Shown in pieces: positions 42,773-55,398 of a stretch of DNA of 64,000 nucleotides. The notes beneath the pieces are model-generated. The model did not search any database and was not told the DNA's origin. It saw only the letters and a list, made by a program, of their open reading frames with translations. The first letter of the stretch is position 1, and each line of letters begins with the position of its first letter. A program made the translations under genes and the position numbers. Source of the DNA: Antedon mediterranea (lineage: Eukaryota > Echinodermata > Crinoidea > Comatulida > Antedonidae); contig NC_092673.1 of the NCBI RefSeq assembly GCF_964355755.1, positions 18,049,001 to 18,113,000 on the forward strand. Reading direction: 5' to 3'.

Positions 42773-45112
42773 CAGGGCCGTAGCCAGGATCTGTCAAGGG
42801 GGGGTTCGGACACTAAGTATTTGGGTCACTGTCCCACTGTCACTGTGTTTCCCTTGTGGCCCGGGCAACAGCCTTAATTTCATACTAAATGTTGTTTCTG
42901 CCACTAAATTGAGTTCCATTTCATCATATACCATCCGGACACGGAACTTGATAGGCTTAGTCATAAAGTAGTTACAGAGTTGCAGGGCATTTTATCATTG
43001 TTGAATGTTTTGATATTAGCCTAATTGTTAAAACGACCTTCACAACCAAAATATTTCTTTGTAATAAAATCTATTTTAAATGGAACGCTACAAAAATAAT
43101 CCTCTGCTTTATCAGAGCATGCATACCTAATAACCAGACAAGAACGTGTCTTTATTACATTTTACTATCAATCTATTTTCAAGTCACGCAATCCATTTTT
43201 CAACAATATAGTAGTATAATAACATTTTGATTGAATAGTGAGGGATTAGTTACAGTTTGACTTTGAATAAACAATTGGTAATTTACTGAAAATCCAAAAT
43301 GAACTTGTGTTATAATACAAAAAAAATTATTCAATCAAAGAAACGCTCTACTACACATGAGAAATAGATGTCGGTCGATAAACTTCTGATGACGACTAAA
43401 ACAACGACAATCAGCTAAATGTTAGTAATTTTATTTCATCTCTGGCTTGTTACATTTTTCATGACACATTACCGGACTTCCCCCTCCTCTCGCAATGAAC
43501 GACAGTACAGATCCTCCCTATCTAGGCTCGTGTATGTAGCATACTACTACGTTATTCACAAATTACGCACGCATAGCAGTGTTACTAGAACCATCACAGA
43601 TTACCTCTAATGGATCAATCATTCACACATGATTTTAAAAATTCATCGACAAACGAAATATAGCCTATATTCATTCCTTTTAAATATTAGGCATATTGCC
43701 AAGGCTAATAATCGATTTGTCCATAATTATTGCGTTTTGCCGGGGGTTTTCCATAATCTAAGGCCAATTTTTAGGCCAAATCATAATTGTGCGTATAGTG
43801 TTGTATTTCCGATGCGTGTAGTACCCTATTTATCTTCATTTCCGTACGTTCGTCGTAAATAGGCCGAATTTCCGTAGTAATTTATAGACGTTCCAAAATT
43901 TGAACCGTGCTATACCGGTAACAGAGCAAAGTTTGCTTCTTTCTGCAAATTTCCTATCATTATTTTCTTTGTTTTATTTGGAGTGTGGTTTAAAACATCA
44001 CTTTTGTAAAGTTTATAGTGGATAAATGAAAAGGAATTTTTGGAAAATGTGGTTTTAACATCTGACTTTATTTAGCATTTTTAAATGAATTAAAATTCCA
44101 AATTATACAATTTAACCTTTTGCTCAATATATTTATAGCAACTGCTTCATATTTTTTGTACAACTTTTTAAAATTATTAATTGATAATTAATTTACTGTA
44201 CATTAATTGAGTACAGTTATTAGAATGTATTACCGTACCAAAAGTACCTTAATCGGAGACTTCCCTGCGACGTTTGCATTGAACGAAAAGAAAATTATCA
44301 TAAATTTACGTGCGCGAGTACTATTTGCGGCCATCTAGGGGTCTCATTTAACAATTTGCTTGCTCAAATACTCAGTGTCTACAGCCCTGGAGTCTTTGGG
44401 CAACCCTCTTCTTAAAATAGTCCTGCGACCGCCCCTGATAGCTCTATCTATATTTATTTACAGCAATTTGTTGAGGAAACTAAATATATCAATGTAAATA
44501 GGTGGTATTGGTACAGTTGAGTAGGCCTACGTATCGGCTGGTGGTCTAGAAAAAAATAATCGAATGCCATAGGCCTAATGTAAACTACAGTACATGATAC
44601 CATAGATATTATAGTGTAATATATTAAATTCACTATAATCCTCTATGATGATGATACACTATACTTCATAGCCACACATAAATATTGTAGGTAACCGCAG
44701 CGTTCCATTTTTTGATGTACGTCGGAAGGCTATATACTTTATGCATGCTGACTGCCAGTGATCGAAACAATAGGTACGCGGTTGTCTAGCGGTGTTCTTT
44801 GTACGATTCGTTCGTGCCCAAGCTCGCGTCAATATCATGTTACATCCTGGGACCAAAAATTCGTATTATTTTTCAGGTGAAAATCGGCAACCAATTCATT
44901 TGTTATTCACGAACGAGTTTACAAATTTTTCAATTTACAAACAACCTTTTGTATTGTGGGGCACGTATTTGGAGGATTTTCAGAGATGAGGGTGTGGTGA
45001 GGTATTGTGGATGTCGGGGATAGGGGTTCGCAGTCGGTTAAGGGGGTGGGGGGGGTTTGCTGTAAAGGGGGGTTCGCCCGAACCATAAAAACCCCCCCTG
45101 GCTACGGGCCTG
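42773..45112. mobile_element. 2.34-kb hAT-like non-autonomous element
   Basis: Left end CAGGGCCGTAGCCAGG and right end CCTGGCTACGGGCCTG are inverted repeats of the CAGGG...CCCTG type common in hAT elements. GGATT stands next to both ends (42768-42772, 45113-45117), part of a possible 8-bp duplication that has drifted. G-rich subterminal stretches follow (AAGGGGGGGTTCGG and its counterpart at 45060-45100). No transposase. Confidence 0.75.
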
Positions 45113-45117
45113 GGATT

Positions 45118-46730
45118 CCATGTCATGATGGCTACGTTAAAACATTGGGGCCCATGGGCCTAGCTACTGTAGCCTACTAGACGATTGGCCCATAAATAAC
45201 AAAACTCAGTGGATTTCAAACTCCTAAACAATCTAAACCTAAAACGTTCTACAAAATCGGCTGTAAATATTGAGGCAAAACAAGGTCCGATCGCCGTCCG
45301 CACGTTATGGTGTCCCGCGATCGTCTAAGTAGGCCTAAAATAGTTTACTCTCCAAAAAAGCGGATACTGCATCAAGCAAGTAGACTTAGTAGTAGGAAGG
45401 AGACCTAGCCGATCCGGCCCAGTTAAAAATTGAGCTAGCTAGTGTAGTAGACCCTATGCGAATTGATACTACCAGGCCTTTTACTATAGGCTACACTTGT
45501 TAAAATTAGCAATACTATGTTCACCAATATTCCAACTCTCTCATTCGATCTCTATTATAAGATACCATTCCGGTAGGTCAAGTCGACCTTCAATGAAATA
45601 CTGTACATCGTTCATGTTGTGATTATAGACGGGGTATACTCGACCCGACCAGTTTGGTATTGTATACTGTACCTGCTTATCATGTGACGATGTCAGGCAT
45701 GGGCAGAGAGCATGTGTATCGCTCCTCAGCAGCAGGAATGTACAGTATACGTTACGCTTCATTGATTATGAAGGCTTTTCCCTAAGTCAGTGCGAACATC
45801 GGCAAACGTAAACTGAATCTCCAAATGATTTTACACAATTGTGATGAATTTTCATAGAAAATTGACTTTATAAATGGGAAGACCGACTAAAATTACATCA
45901 GATAAGTATAATTTTACAAAAGTAATTGATATGGTTAATGATAACAAGTCGTCGGAAGATTGACCATTTCATGAATTTCCTATTCTGTAACCACAGTGTT
46001 ATTTTGCCGTAGCTGCACTTGTAATCTGGCCTCATTTCACAGCCTTCGTTCTGCTTCACTGGGCGCTGATATAAATTGAAACTTTTACCGTTGAAGAGAT
46101 AAACAAATATATTTTATATAATTTTAAACCCAGAACCCTCCTTTAATGTTCATGCTCGACTCATTATTGAAGAGATCGGGCCTCCAGTCCTTGTAACCAA
46201 ACATTTTTAAAAACCCATGAAAAAGGTAAAAAAGAATTGACAAGCAGAGAGTCGACCCCTGCAACCCTGCCTCTAGGCCTATACCCTCATCAATACACCA
46301 CCGATCCATCCAGCTTGTTGATCGAATCAGGTTTTACTTTGTATAATATGAATAGAGAACAAATGTATTATATGTAAGCATTTTAACCAACCAATCAGAA
46401 CTGAGTTGACCTTGTTTCTATACTGGTGTCACCACATAACAAACAGGCCTTCCTGGGGTTTCCCTGATCTCACAACAAGCATTCAAACATGGTGTTGTGG
46501 TCTTTCATTTTCAGAAAACACAGTGTGGTGGTCTTTTGTTTTCATGATGCATCAAACAACTACAATGCACTGCAAGTTTGACGTGATGCGTAAACAAACT
46601 TTTCTATTTAATTGTAACGGTAGTCGTGACAAGGGCCAAGACAATAACGATGGCAAAAAATTATCAAATATAATATTTATTCAATCAAAAGTAATATTAT
46701 AAAACAATGTGAAAATGTAGTGATTCTGAC
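45118..46730. other. Intergenic DNA, nothing recognised
   Basis: Some CTAGGCC words and short ORFs on both strands without domains or splice context. No feature supported. Confidence 0.4.
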
Positions 46731-47253
46731 TGATGTTATAGTCTCAAGAATCAATACCCAAACTAACTAACTTAACTACAAAACATATATTTATATTAAG
46801 GGGACAAAGGTATGACTAATTAAATGGTACCACATCCTGATTGACTTTCCTTGGAAGACCCTCCTCCGGTATGTAGTGTTCCAAGTTAAGTAGGCATCGG
46901 GGTGAGGAAGGGGTGAATAGCCTGTGTGACTAATAGGGTTTGGTCCCACCATGTTACATTCCCCCGCTCGTCAATTCGAAGCCATGTCTTCGAAACCAAC
47001 GAGTCACTGAGCCAAAAATGTATTGACAAACAAAAAAACAAACTTAACTACGAACATCTTAAATTTAAACAAAAAGAAAAAGTAATTAATGCAAATAGTC
47101 ACAAATTAATAAATCGGCAAACGTGGCAAAATATACAAAATTAAAAGTAAAATTGTTCAAAGTTCCCAATTTAAAAGTCATAATAATAATATAAAGTGTT
47201 CAGCTCAGCAATGCTCAGTTAAAACTAGACATGTAACTCGTCACTTTGACGAG

Positions 47254-48828
47254 TTTGGTTATCCGCCGCGCAAGTGGTGCAACATTAACATTAAGGGGAT
47301 AGGTTGAAGACAAATGGAAGTGTTCACGTTGGCATTATGACCTGAACTGAAGAATATGATATGTTGTTATTGCTGAATTTTATTATTTAAATTCATAGTA
47401 TACACAGTATAATCTGTATCCATACCACATACAGTGTAGAATAGGTGAAATTACGGGACCCGCTATTTATTGCAATTTTTAACATGTTGACGGTTTTAAA
47501 ATGAAACGCGAAGGTAGCAATTCCGAAAGGAAATTATCTCAGCAACAACGTATTAGCGTGTAGAAGAAATTTGAATACGTGAAATATTGATGCGCGCTCT
47601 TTTAAATGTAATGAATTATGACGCAAAAGATGAAAATACGACCTTTTTTATTTAACTGGCCATATGATGACGTCACAACATCCGATTGGCAACATTTTTA
47701 CATAATTTCGTATCTACAATCCAATAGCTTCCAGAAAAAGTTTTAATCGTGATTATCACATTTTATTCTTACGAGCTATAACAGATTAAAATTTACTGTA
47801 AAGATGAAATTGATGCCACACGTGATTTAAATTTTTAGGCATGATGACGTCAAAAAAATTAAAATATTTTTAACTCATGCGAAAGATAGTTGATTGACCT
47901 AGACAATATCAAAATCGGGGTGAAAATGGAAAACGGATAAGTGGAGATGCGCTCTATTCAATGTGATGAGCTATGACGAAAGATACAAAAATCCTAAATT
48001 TTATATTCGCGTGGCCATACGATGACGTCACAATGTCCGGTTAGCCATATTATATACCTGATCCGATATCTACAACTCATCTACTTCTAGAATATGTCAT
48101 CCACAAAAATTTGACCGTCTAGTTTAGAAATTACGACTGTTTAAAAAAAGGCATTTTAAACGAATTTTTAAACCTTTTCATAAAAAACGCGCGCAAATTG
48201 TCCAATTCGACGTGCTCGTATGACGTATCTTTAAGTCGAAATTGTTAAAAATTTGGTAAAATTACTAGAAAAGGCTGGAAAAACATAAATCACGCGAAAA
48301 AAATACGTTTTCAATGCTACGTGCGCACCGCACACGTAAAAATGTGCGCACGCGTGGGAATTTTTGACATGCTTAAAACGACATGAAACACGTAGAAAGT
48401 TGATTATAAATTCATTTTGCGCATTTTGAAATTTTAAATGCGCGTGCGCGCGTAACTTTGTGTAAAACACGCAATTTTCTTTCAACAGAAAGTTAGCGCA
48501 TGATATAAATTAAACTTTTGCAAAGTTTCAAGTTGAAATGTTATTTGGTTGTCGAGCTATGTTAAATACGACAAAATCGTTAAATCGCGCATATTGTCAC
48601 GTTGCGCAATTGTAAACGTCATGAAAAGCTTCGCTTGACGACGTTACGTAAATGTCAATATGTTAAGATAGTTACCGAAATGTTATGTTTGCGAGTTTTA
48701 GAGAAAAGCGTTACACAAAAATCATACAGAAAGAAAGAAGAAGAATAAAAAGTTGATGATGATGATGATGATGATGATTTCGTACAATCACAAGAGGTTA
48801 TCCTGCAACTTCATTGCGGATAACCAAA
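47254..48828. mobile_element. Candidate inverted-repeat element with CRE-like motifs
   Basis: TTTGGTTATCCGC at the left is inverted as GCGGATAACCAAA at the right. Inside, related blocks recur (GGCCATATGATGACGTCAC near 47660, GGCCATACGATGACGTCAC near 48012). No coding sequence. Short ends and no defined target duplication keep confidence low. A (GAT)n run lies at 48753-48777. Confidence 0.4.
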
Positions 48829-49344
48829 AAGTCAGTTGGTCATAAATTCAGTATTAACTCCCGATGGATACATCAATCAGCAGTCTATCAGTCCGTTGCC
48901 AGGAAGCAGTTTGTATTTTTGTAACAAAAAAAATCTGTAAACAACATAACTGCAGTTGACTGCTCATTATATCTTGAAGAAAATGTTTAAAAAATGTACA
49001 TTTCTGGACTCAAGTTTATCATTAAAGTGAAACAGTTTATCAATAAGTAATTATCATGTAAGTGTTAAAAGTTTCTTGTGATCCATTGTAAACTTCATTC
49101 AGGGAACATAGTTGTGAAAAGCTTCTTATATCTAGTGGGCAGGAGGGGAGAACCAATAAAACAAAATTCAACATACACATCATCATGAAAGTTGCAGTAA
49201 ATTTAATACTACATTTAACTAAATCCAATTTGATAAGCAAATATTAGCGTATTATATTTAAGATTATACATTACAAACATGAAAGTGATTTTACAAAATT
49301 ATTTAAAAAGGCACTCTTAACTACTGTACTGTACATAAGATAAA

Positions 49345-49727
49345 ATACGTAGTGATCCATCAGGTTTGGGGACAGAAACAACGGGGGCAGACCATGGGCT
49401 TGTCGATGGTTCAATAATACCATTATCATGCATGTGTTGTATTTGTAATTTGACTTGGTCTTCTAATGCATAAGGGATTCTATAGGCTTTTTGTCTTTGG
49501 GGTATCTGTTGTTGTACGTACTTCATGTTTAACCATATCTGTTCTACCTGGGATATCTGTAAACATAAATCGTTTTGAGTCATGATATGGTGAAGGTCGC
49601 CTTTCTGGGAAGGAGTAAGGTAGCCCGGGATTTCAATATCTTTATAGGATTGGGCCTGGGAAGTGGCGGGGCCTGGTGGCTCAGGAGGAAACCAGTCGTC
49701 TGGATCTGGGTCACGGGCAGTGTACAT
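49345..49727 (-). pseudogene. N-terminal part of reverse transcriptase
   Basis: QKAYRIPYALEDQVKLQIQH, then MHDNGIIEPSTSPWSAPVVS and VPKPDGSLRI, the YR-P...GIIEPS-SPWSAP-V-V-KPDGS-R start of gypsy RT. The frame breaks soon after and fingers, palm (YxDD) and RNase H are not found downstream. Confidence 0.85.
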
Positions 49728-49739
49728 ACAATCATTGTT

Positions 49740-49990
49740 TTGTTTCTGTGGACGTTCGTTGTATAACCGTAGTAAATTATAATGTGGTATGTTTTGTGTT
49801 TGTTACCAACTAGTATTTCATAATTAACATCACTTAAAACTTTAGAGATAGGATAGGGACCTTGGAATTTAGATTTAACTTTTGATGTGTCATCTGGGAG
49901 GAGAATTAATACTTTCTGTCCAACCTTAAATTTTCGAGGCAATGTTTTCTTATCATAATAATGTTTCTGTTTCACTTGGGCTTGTTTAAG
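49740..49990 (-). pseudogene. Integrase C-terminal domain fragment
   Basis: KQKHYYDKKTLPRKFKVGQK, then VLILLPDDTSKVKSKFQGPY and PISKVLSDVNYEI, with KTYHII after it, is the SH3-like tail of Ty3/gypsy integrase (YD-K...F-GD-VL-LLP...K-GPY-V). The HHCC and DDE parts are absent. It lies upstream of RT on the coding strand. Confidence 0.8.
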
Positions 49991-50490
49991 GTTGGTTCTA
50001 GCAATGTCATTTTTCTTGGGAAAGGTTTAAGTGGTAGGGCATCAGTGATTGGGAACGTTTTAACGTTAAGGGCAGCAGCTAAATTAATAGCCTCTTGTCT
50101 TTCTTGGTCACAGGCTTGTTTTCTGGTAATACTGTAGCTAATATAGAAGGGGGCCATGTGACGTCGTTTGGGTTACCGGTCATAACTTCGTTGCCAAGTA
50201 ATAAGTCTTTAGGGGTGTCATTACTCACGGCTGCCTTTAATTTTCCTTTATAAGCCTTACATTACAATCAATAGTACGTGTACAACTGGGAGGGTTATGC
50301 ATTGACCAGTAAAGCCTTGTACGGTAACAGTTTCACTGGTATAATCCTTGGGTTTAACAAAAGTACTTTTTACAATGCTTTGGGAGCACCCAGTGTCTCT
50401 ATGTGTGTCTGTCTGTTGTTAATTGTACCAGACAGTAACCATGGGTTTGTCCCACAATTGTGTTCAATATACAGGCCTAGTAATTGATCT
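49976..50490 (-). pseudogene. Protease-like and integrase-linker remnants
   Basis: After the knuckle the minus strand reads LLGLYIEHNCGTNPWLLSGT and, in another frame, SNDTPKDLLLGNEVMTGN, similar to the strand-and-flap surroundings and LLG-D end of retropepsin in this group. The catalytic D-T/S-G triplet is not visible. A fragment ending LPLKPFPRKMTLLEPTLNKP leads into the integrase tail. Frameshifted throughout. Confidence 0.45.
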
Positions 50491-50617
50491 TTTGCAGGGT
50501 TGTTGTTAAGGGGGCATTGTCGACGAAATGTGGCCTGGTTTATTACATTTGTAGCACGTAATGTTTTGTGTAGTGTAGTGGTGATTGGTGTAGGTACCGC
50601 TAGGGGCTGAATAATTA

Positions 50618-51300
50618 TCAAAAGGGATCGAGAGCAAGGGTTCTGGGGAATAACTCGATGTACTGTAGGTTGGGGAGGGCCTTGGGATGTGGGACTGTAA
50701 CTAGGAAACGGCGGGCTGTTGATGGAGGGGTGGATATTCTCGGGGAAGGTCTGGTGTTGGGTTTAGAGATAGATTCCATCCAGGGTTTACCTTTAATTTC
50801 AATCAGGGTATCGGCAATTCGGGAAAATTCGTGGGACGTTTTAGGCTCTCTTTCTTTGATTAGGGAAGCAAGTGGGAAGGGGAGTTTTTGGATCGCCTGA
50901 TCTAAAAGAAAAAAGTCAAGAATTTCCTTGGGGTCTTGTAGGTTAACTTTTGCACTTCGGAGCCACCTCGTCATGTCTCGATCAAGTTTTCCAACCCACA
51001 CTCTAGTGGACATTGAAAGGGGTTTGGGGGTTTGTCTAAATTGTTTCCGATATGTTTTGGCTGTGAGGTGGTACTTCAGGATAGCATCTTTAAGGTCGTT
51101 GTATGTGAAGTTCTGTAAAGGCATATCGTTGTAGACCTCCCTGGCTTTACCAGTTAATTTTGGGAGAAGGTGTAGGGTCCAATTTTCAGGGGGAATTTGG
51201 CACTGTGCTGCAATACGCTCAAAGCATGACAAGTAGATATCAATGTCATCCTTCTGTGATTTTAGGGATCTTATTAATTAAGCAATCTCCTTCAGTGCGA
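50618..51300 (-). pseudogene. gag of the Gmr1-like element
   Basis: Minus-strand frame with one early stop: KDDIDIYLSCFERIAAQCQI, PENWTLHLLPKLTGKAREVY, then KLDRDMTRWLRSAK and LDFFLLDQAIQKLP. The F-R-A-...W...L-P-L-GKA-E-Y pattern and the LR/C-terminal helices resemble the SCAN-like capsid region of Ty3/gypsy Gag. The zinc knuckle CYKCNKPGH lies further on at about 50530-50560, its last part shifted out of frame (RRQCP). Confidence 0.75.
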
Positions 51301-51636
51301 TCCTAGTCAAGCTAAGAAGCTAACCCAGTCAAGGAAGCCCTTCAACAGTCGGACCCAGCATATATTTGGATGCTACTGATGTTATACTCTCAAGAATCAA
51401 TACCCAAACTAACTAACTTAACTACAAAACATATATTTATATTAAGGGGACAAAAGTATGACTAATTAAATGGTACCACATCCTGATTCCATTCCATTCC
51501 TGTTACAAGTTAAGTAGACATCGAGGAGAGTAAGGGGTGAATAGCCTGTGCGACTAATAGGGTTTGGTCCCACCATGTTACATTAATACTGAAATTTATT
51601 ACAAAAATTCGAGAACTTGCAATGCACATAGAGTAT

Positions 51637-51671
51637 GACCATGGACCTATCTAATTTATAGGTCCATGGTA
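51637..51671. repeat. Perfect short palindrome next to the 60-bp satellite
   Basis: ACCATGGACCTAT and ATAGGTCCATGGT are separated by 7 bases, giving a 13-bp stem. It lies about 50 bp before the first satellite unit. Confidence 0.85.
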
Positions 51672-51718
51672 TTATAAAGAAATTGGTACACTATTTAAAA
51701 AGTGTAATAAGGGATCGC

Positions 51719-53497
51719 CTCACAGTGTGTTGATTGACTTGGTACTGTACACCATGCACTGTGGCTGCTGTGTACAATCTCACAGTGTGTTGATTGACTT
51801 GGTACTGTACACCATGCACTGTGGCTGCTGTGTACAATCTCACAGTGTGTTGATTGACTTGGTACTGTACACCATGCACTGTGGCTGCTGTGTACAATCT
51901 CACAGTGTGTTGATTGACTTGGTACTGTACACCATGCACTGTGGCTGTTGTGTACAATCTCACAGTGTGTTGATTGACTTGGTACTGTACACCATGCACT
52001 GTGGCTGCTGTGTACAATCTCACAGTGTGTTGATTGACTTGGTACTGTACACCATGCACTGTGGCTGTTGTGTACAATCTCACAGTGTGTTGATTGACTT
52101 GGTACTGTACACCATGCACTGTGGCTGTTGTGTACAATCTCACAGTGTGTTGATTGACTTGGTACTGTACACCATGCACTGTGGCTGCTGTGTACAATCT
52201 CACAGTGTGTTGATTGACTTGGTACTGTACACCATGGACTGTGGCTGCTGTGTACAATCTCACAGTGTGTTGATTGACTTGGTACTGTACACCATGCACT
52301 GTGGCTGCTGTGTACAATCTCACAGTGTGTTGATTGACTTGGTACTGTACACCATGCACTGTGGCTGTTGTGTACAATCTCACAGTGTGTTGATTGACTT
52401 GGTACTGTACACCATGCACTGTGGCTGCTGTGTACAATCTCACAGTGTGTTGATTGACTTGGTACTGTACACCATGCACTGTGGCTGCTGTGTACAATCT
52501 CACAGTGTGTTGATTGACTTGGTACTGTAGACCATGCACTGTGGCTGCTGTGTACAATCTCACAGTGTGTTGATTGACTTGGTACTGTAGACCATGCACT
52601 GTGGCTGCTGTGTACAATCTCACAGTGTGTTGATTGACTTGGTACTGTACACCATGCACTGTGGCTGCTGTGTACAATCTCACAATGTGTTGATTGACTT
52701 GGTACTGTACACCATGCACTGTGGCTGCTGTGTACAATCTCACAGTGTGTTGATTGACTTGGTACTGTACACCATGCACTGTGGCTGCTGTGTACAATCT
52801 CACAGTGTGTTGATTGACTTGGTACTGTACACCATGCACTGTGGCTGTTGTGTACAATCTCACAGTGTGTTGATTGACTTGGTACTGTACACCATGCACT
52901 GTGGCTGCTGTGTACAATCTCACAGTGTGTTGATTGACTTGGTAATGTACACCATGCACTGTGGCTGTTGTGTACAATCTCACAGTGTGTTGATTAACTT
53001 GGTACTGTACACCATGCACTGTGGCTGCTGTGTACAATCTCACAGTGTGTTGATTGACTTGGTACTGTACACCATGCACTGTGGCTGCTGTGTACAATCT
53101 CACAGTGTGTTGATTGACTTGGTACTGTAGACCATGCACTGTGGCTGCTGTGTACAATCTCACAGTGTGTTGATTGACTTGGTACTGTAGACCATGCACT
53201 GTGGCTGCTGTGTACAATCTCACAGTGTGTTGATTGACTTGGTACTGTACACCATGCACTGTGGCTGCTGTGTACAATCTCACAGTGTGTTGATTGACTT
53301 GGTACTGTACACCATGCACTGTGGCTGCTGTGTACAATCTCACAGTGTGTTGATTGACTTGGTACTGTACACCATGCACTGTGGCTGCTGTGTACAATCT
53401 CACAGTGTGTTGATTGACTTGGTACTGTACACCATGCACTGTGGCTGCTGTGTACAATCTCACAGTGTGTTGATTGACTTGGTACTGTACACCATGC
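51719..53497. repeat. 60-bp satellite, 29.6 copies, nearly uniform
   Basis: Unit CACAGTGTGTTGATTGACTT-GGTACTGTACACCATGCACT-GTGGCTGCTGTGTACAATCT, always exactly 60 bp. Only a handful of variants occur: GCTGTTG, GTAGACC (pairs at 52501/52561 and 53101/53161), CAATG, ATGGAC, GTAATG, TTAAC. Because 60 is divisible by 3 and two frames lack stops, a 618-codon minus ORF (51691-53547, 20-residue repeat HGVQYQVNQHTVRLYTAATV) and long plus ORFs result. I treat these as artefacts: no signal peptide, no unique domain, no splice context. Confidence 0.97.
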
Positions 53498-53612
53498 CAA
53501 CTCGTACCCACCAACTCGTACCCAAATTTTGGCTTACTCGTACCCAAAATTTTGGCTCACCCGTACCCATCATTATTGGCTAACCCGTACCCATCATTGG
53601 CTGGCCCGTACC
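53497..53612 (+). repeat. Degenerate short repeat, CTCGTACCCA type
   Basis: About seven copies of (A)CTCGTACCCA / CCCGTACCCA with TTGGCT spacers, starting where the 60-bp satellite breaks off. Confidence 0.8.
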
Positions 53613-54480
53613 CAAGTTTAATGCTATTTAAAGTATATTTATATAGGCCTATTACAGTTAAACCCAGTTTTATTACATTTTTAGATCATATGTTCGATAT
53701 TATAATGGCAAAAACTATTTACCTAAGTATAATTTATGTACAGACTCATACGAAAAAAGCACAGCTTTCATCGTATTTGGGTCGTAGTTAAATTAATACT
53801 TGAGGGCGCTGTTTTACATGGAAGATGTCAGTGGTCGGCTATGCTGCATTCTATTTTTTTTCATTTATGAATAGTTATTGATCGATCTATTATTTACTAC
53901 GAATAGCCTGTACACACTTTTCATTTTATTTTACAGATAATGAAGTAATGTGCTTTTTGAAAATCGTTTTAAAAATGGTTTTTGTTGTTTTGTTTTAACA
54001 TTTCGAAAATATTTAATACATTTTTAAGTAGTCACTCGTATTTTAAAATCATGAAACTATTGTGGATACCAGCCTCATTTTTGCTGCTAAGGACCATTTT
54101 AGAATAATGAATCTAAGTAGATTATTGCCGTTTTTAAAACAAATTCCCTAGGACATGATGGATGTGAGAATAATAATAAAAGGTAACCTCCAATAATTTA
54201 ACATTTAATTACAAACGACAACATTTGCTGTTATTACGTTTTCATTTTATAATGATTATTACTGTATTATTATGACTAAAAACCGAAATAAAATACTACT
54301 AAAACTAAAAAAAAATCATCTTATCGCTGACAGATACGTATGTACACAGACACGTGTAGGTAGGCCTTCAGAACGTTTATATTATTTTAGTAAATAAGAC
54401 GACATCCGTTGCCATGGAAAAACGAGTGTGGGTCATTTATTTGTAGAATATTATAGAATGCGTATTTTTTTAAAAAAGGG
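53613..54480. other. Intergenic AT-rich DNA, nothing recognised
   Basis: No ORF with a domain, no clear repeat. Confidence 0.4.
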
Positions 54481-55398
54481 AATCCCTCGTCAGCAAAAAC
54501 ACGTAGCTGTTATTGAGGAAACATCTACCAAAAATGTTTAATTGCTGTAAACAAACAGATAATTTTACTGAATTATTTAAGAAAAAAAAAAATAGAAAAC
54601 GATCGTTTGGCGTTGTCTATTTTTTTTACACACTGTAGCTGTTATAGAAGAAAATCTGCCAAAAATGTTTAATTGCCTTAAAGTACGTGTATATGATCAT
54701 TTCACTGAATTATTAAGAAATAAAATATATGGAAAACGATCATACGTCATTACTGAGTCGTCTCTTTGACGCCCTATAAATGCGTGTTTTTTTGTAATAA
54801 AAGGTTAATCCCGGTCAGCAAAAACACGTAACACGAAATCTACGCCCCATAGCCCTGCAGGCCTTACAGTACGTGTATATGATCATTTCACTGAATTATT
54901 AATAAATAAAATATATGGAAAACGATCATACGCCATTACTGAGTCGTCTCTTTGACGCCCTATAAATGCGTGTTTTTTTGTAATAAAAGGTTAATCCCGG
55001 TCAGCAAAAACACGTAACACGAAATCTACGCCCCATAGCCCTGCAGGCCTTACAGTACGTGTATATGATCATTTCACTGAATTATTAATAAATAAAATAT
55101 ATGGAAAACGATCATATACGTCATTAATGAGTCATCTCTTTGACGCCCTTTAAATGCGTGTTTTTTTATAATAAAAGGTTAATCCCGGTCAGCAAAAACA
55201 CGTAACACGAAATCTACGCCCATAGCCCTGCAGACTTTACAGTACGTGTACATGATCATTTCACTGAATTATTAATAAATAAAATATGGAAAACGATCAT
55301 ACGTCATTTTTTTTATAATAAAAGGTTAATCCCGGTCAGCAAAAACACGTAACACGAAATCTACGAGTAATTCGACCCCATAGCCCTGTGGGCTTTTT
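54481..55398 (+). repeat. 186-bp tandem repeat, three to four good copies plus worn ones
   Basis: Units start GTACGTGTATATGATCATTT at 54683, 54869, 55055 and 55242 and contain TAATCCCGGTCAGCAAAAAC and CCCCATAGCCCTGCAGGCCT. The last copy is shortened. 54481-54680 holds two more diverged partial copies (CAGCAAAAACACGTAGCTGT). Confidence 0.9.

Larger units (their letters stand above)
46731..51582 (-). mobile_element. Degraded Gmr1-like Ty3/gypsy LTR retrotransposon
   Basis: LTRs at 51377-51582 (5' on the minus strand, 206 bp) and 46731-46958 (3', 228 bp) share TGTAACATGGTGGGACCAAA and TATAACATCA ends. GCGGGGGAATG directly before the 3' LTR is the polypurine tract. Between them, in minus-strand order: gag, a broken CCHC knuckle, protease-like region, the C-terminal part of integrase, then the start of RT. 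Integrase before RT is the gene order of the Gmr1-like group known from deuterostomes. The integrase core, most of RT and RNase H are missing, and another repeat lies at 47.25-48.83 kb. No target duplication is left (CTGAC versus TTAAT). Confidence 0.85.

Noticed and set aside
44659-45023. Overlapping ORFs on both strands
   Set aside because: They lie within the hAT-like element, in several frames, without transposase motifs.
49575-51134. Plus-strand ORFs at 49575, 50278, 50658 and 50928
   Set aside because: They are antisense shadows of the gag/pol remnants on the minus strand.
46731-51582. Functional retroelement or domesticated gag gene
   Set aside because: Frameshifts, stops, missing integrase core and RT palm, unequal LTRs and no intact single ORF argue for a dead copy.
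51691-53547. 618-codon minus-strand ORF with a 20-residue repeat
   Set aside because: It lies in a 60-bp satellite whose length is a multiple of three, so long stop-free frames are expected. Variants change amino acids freely, other frames are also open, and no start context, signal or unique flanking domain is seen.
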